Assembly (NCBI GenBank): GCA_946999425.1
Contig: CAMQDG010000070.1
Location: 1-6,750 of the forward strand
DNA from: an uncultured Peptoniphilus sp.
Lineage (GTDB): Bacteria; Bacillota; Clostridia; Tissierellales; Peptoniphilaceae
Length of the DNA: 6,750 bases
Direction of reading: 5' to 3'
The stretch's first letter is position 1, and each line of letters starts with the position of its first letter. Made by a program: the position numbers and the translations under genes. Below the pieces are notes generated by a model, which had not been told where the DNA came from, did no database searches, and was given only the letters and a program-made list of their open reading frames with translations. Shown piece after piece: positions 5,583 through 6,750 of the stretch.

Positions 5583-6611
5583 ATGAACAAGAAGATTAAA
5601 AACTACATAATATACGGAATTTTTATTTTGTTATTATTTTTATCAACTCTTGCAAAATCTTTCTCTTCTGAAGTCTTTTGGCCAAGTGCAAAAAATACAC
5701 CTGTACCATTTGACGGAATTTTGTTTAACGATCCTCAAGATATTCAAAATTTGACTATAACAAGAGCTATTGCAAATGAAAATAATAGAAACTATGTTAA
5801 ATATGACATTTCATTTGATTATATAGGTGATTTTGGAAATTTTAGAATTTTAGGCAATCCTGTAGGACAAACTTTCTTTCCAGACGGAATAAGCCCTGTC
5901 TTCAGTGATGTAGAATTAAAAGGAGATTATGACAAAATTAACCATTCTCTTTTTTCAGAAAATTTAAAACTGAGAGACTTATATAAAAAAGTTAAAGATT
6001 ATAATTTTACAGCAACTTCTAAAATAAGAGTACCCTTAAAAAAAGAAGTTACTCAATATAATTTCACTGTAAAAAGTGAGCCCAAACATTTAAATTATGG
6101 TAAAAAGGGAACAATATCAGAAAATTCAGTATTTATAACAAATGCCAGGGTGGATAGTTTTAAAGACACAACAAAACCAAAAGATGGAATAAAAAATGAA
6201 AGTAAAAATTTCAATCAATCAGGTTATTATGTAAATTCTCTTGAGATAATCAATGAAAGGGCAGTTTCTTCAATATCCAGAATAAATACAATTAACAGTA
6301 TTGTTTTTGTTTTATCTATAATTGGTATGCTTCTTTTACTTTGGATCAATACTAAAAGATCTCAAATACCTTATATGAGTTTAATGATGTTGTCAGTAAT
6401 AACAGTTCACAGGTTTTTAGATAGGGGAGCAAGTGTATTTGGAATGTTAATTATTTGGACTATATTAGCCTATATAGGTGCTGTCATTTCAAATATTTAC
6501 GGTAGAGATGAAATTGTAGTTATGAAAAAAGATTTCAAACGTTCTTTAGTATGGACTATGATCTTCTTTGTTTTAGTTTTAATTATATTTATAATTCCAA
6601 GGGCAATTTAA
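5583..6611 (+). CDS. Unrecognised membrane protein with exported domain and C-terminal membrane segments
   Basis: This encodes 342 residues; I do not recognise the family. Residues 1-6 are basic, and residues 8-21 are strongly hydrophobic (YIIYGIFILLLFLS), acting as an anchor or signal peptide. Residues 30-230 are polar, with many aromatic and charged residues and no cysteine, and should lie outside the cytoplasm. Four hydrophobic stretches follow at about 235-255, 262-279 (weaker, contains His276 and Arg277), 284-306 and 321-338, ending with a short IPRAI tail. The shape, a single N-terminal anchor, an outside domain, then a membrane bundle, resembles sensor or envelope proteins, but no catalytic motif is visible. 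It stands alone between two terminators, so it is probably monocistronic, and nothing ties it to the flavoprotein operon. Its codon use and base composition match its neighbours. Confidence 0.85.
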   Translation: MNKKIKNYIIYGIFILLLFLSTLAKSFSSEVFWPSAKNTPVPFDGILFNDPQDIQNLTITRAIANENNRNYVKYDISFDYIGDFGNFRILGNPVGQTFFPDGISPVFSDVELKGDYDKINHSLFSENLKLRDLYKKVKDYNFTATSKIRVPLKKEVTQYNFTVKSEPKHLNYGKKGTISENSVFITNARVDSFKDTTKPKDGIKNESKNFNQSGYYVNSLEIINERAVSSISRINTINSIVFVLSIIGMLLLLWINTKRSQIPYMSLMMLSVITVHRFLDRGASVFGMLIIWTILAYIGAVISNIYGRDEIVVMKKDFKRSLVWTMIFFVLVLIIFIIPRAI

Positions 6612-6621
6612 TAAAAAAATT

Positions 6622-6651
6622 AACAACTCGTGAAAAACGGGTTGTTTTTTT
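6622..6651 (+). terminator. Rho-independent terminator after the membrane-protein gene
   Basis: A 9-bp stem (6622-6630 with 6638-6646, one G-U pair) with a 7-nt A-rich loop is followed by a run of seven T at 6645-6651. It starts 10 nt after the stop codon. Confidence 0.85.
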
Positions 6652-6750
6652 GTGAAAATATTTTCGTAATATTAGATTATTTTTTTAAATCTTTTTTAAA
6701 TATTAAACTTATTAAATTGGGTTTTATAAGGCTTTTATATTAAATTGAAA
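6652..6750. other. Gene-free AT-rich right end
   Basis: No start codon with an SD, no long open frame on either strand and no clear promoter are seen. It is probably the leader or spacer of the next gene beyond the window. Confidence 0.4.

Overview
The window looks like chromosomal DNA from a low-GC, fermentative, anaerobic Gram-positive bacterium. The DNA is very AT-rich, arginine is mostly AGA, Shine-Dalgarno (SD) sites are strong, and intrinsic terminators are clear. The central operon is an oxygen-handling flavoprotein pair typical of butyrate-type anaerobes. A Peptoniphilaceae/Tissierellales-like host (Parvimonas, Peptoniphilus, Anaerococcus) fits best, but this is a guess from composition and gene content; Fusobacteria are an alternative.

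Left part (1-1632): the end of a tightly coupled gene set that looks like a Rad50/SbcC/SMC-type DNA-repair ATPase split into pieces. The first gene enters from outside the window. It is a long Lys/Glu-rich coiled coil ending in a CxxC...HxxxH cluster. The second is a small coiled-coil gene interrupted by an in-frame TAA. The third carries the ABC signature, Walker B and H-loop of the ATPase. Overlapping start/stop codons (ATGA, TAATG) join the three. A 12-bp hairpin terminator closes the unit. The Walker A part and any Mre11-like nuclease would lie upstream and cannot be seen.

Centre (1829-5419): a two-gene operon with a near-consensus promoter (TTGACA-17 bp-TACAAT) and a 16-bp-stem terminator. 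Gene 1 encodes a multidomain flavoprotein: a Lys-rich N-terminal extension, a short-chain acyl-CoA dehydrogenase, the FAD-binding domain of the ETF alpha subunit, and a C-terminal rubredoxin. Gene 2, 11-14 nt downstream, encodes a class A flavodiiron protein, whose usual electron donor is rubredoxin. Read together, they form a complete electron path: acyl-CoA to FAD, to the ETF-type FAD, to the rubredoxin iron, to flavodiiron FMN/Fe-Fe, to O2 (or NO). This would be an acyl-CoA-driven oxygen reductase that needs neither free EtfAB nor an NADH:rubredoxin reductase. It is the most interesting system in the window.

Right part (5420-6750): a monocistronic gene for an unrecognised membrane protein, with an N-terminal membrane anchor or signal, an approximately 200-residue exported domain and about four C-terminal membrane segments. 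It has its own promoter-like sequence, SD and terminator. No gene is apparent in the last 100 bases. I saw no tRNA, rRNA, CRISPR array, insertion sequence or known riboswitch.
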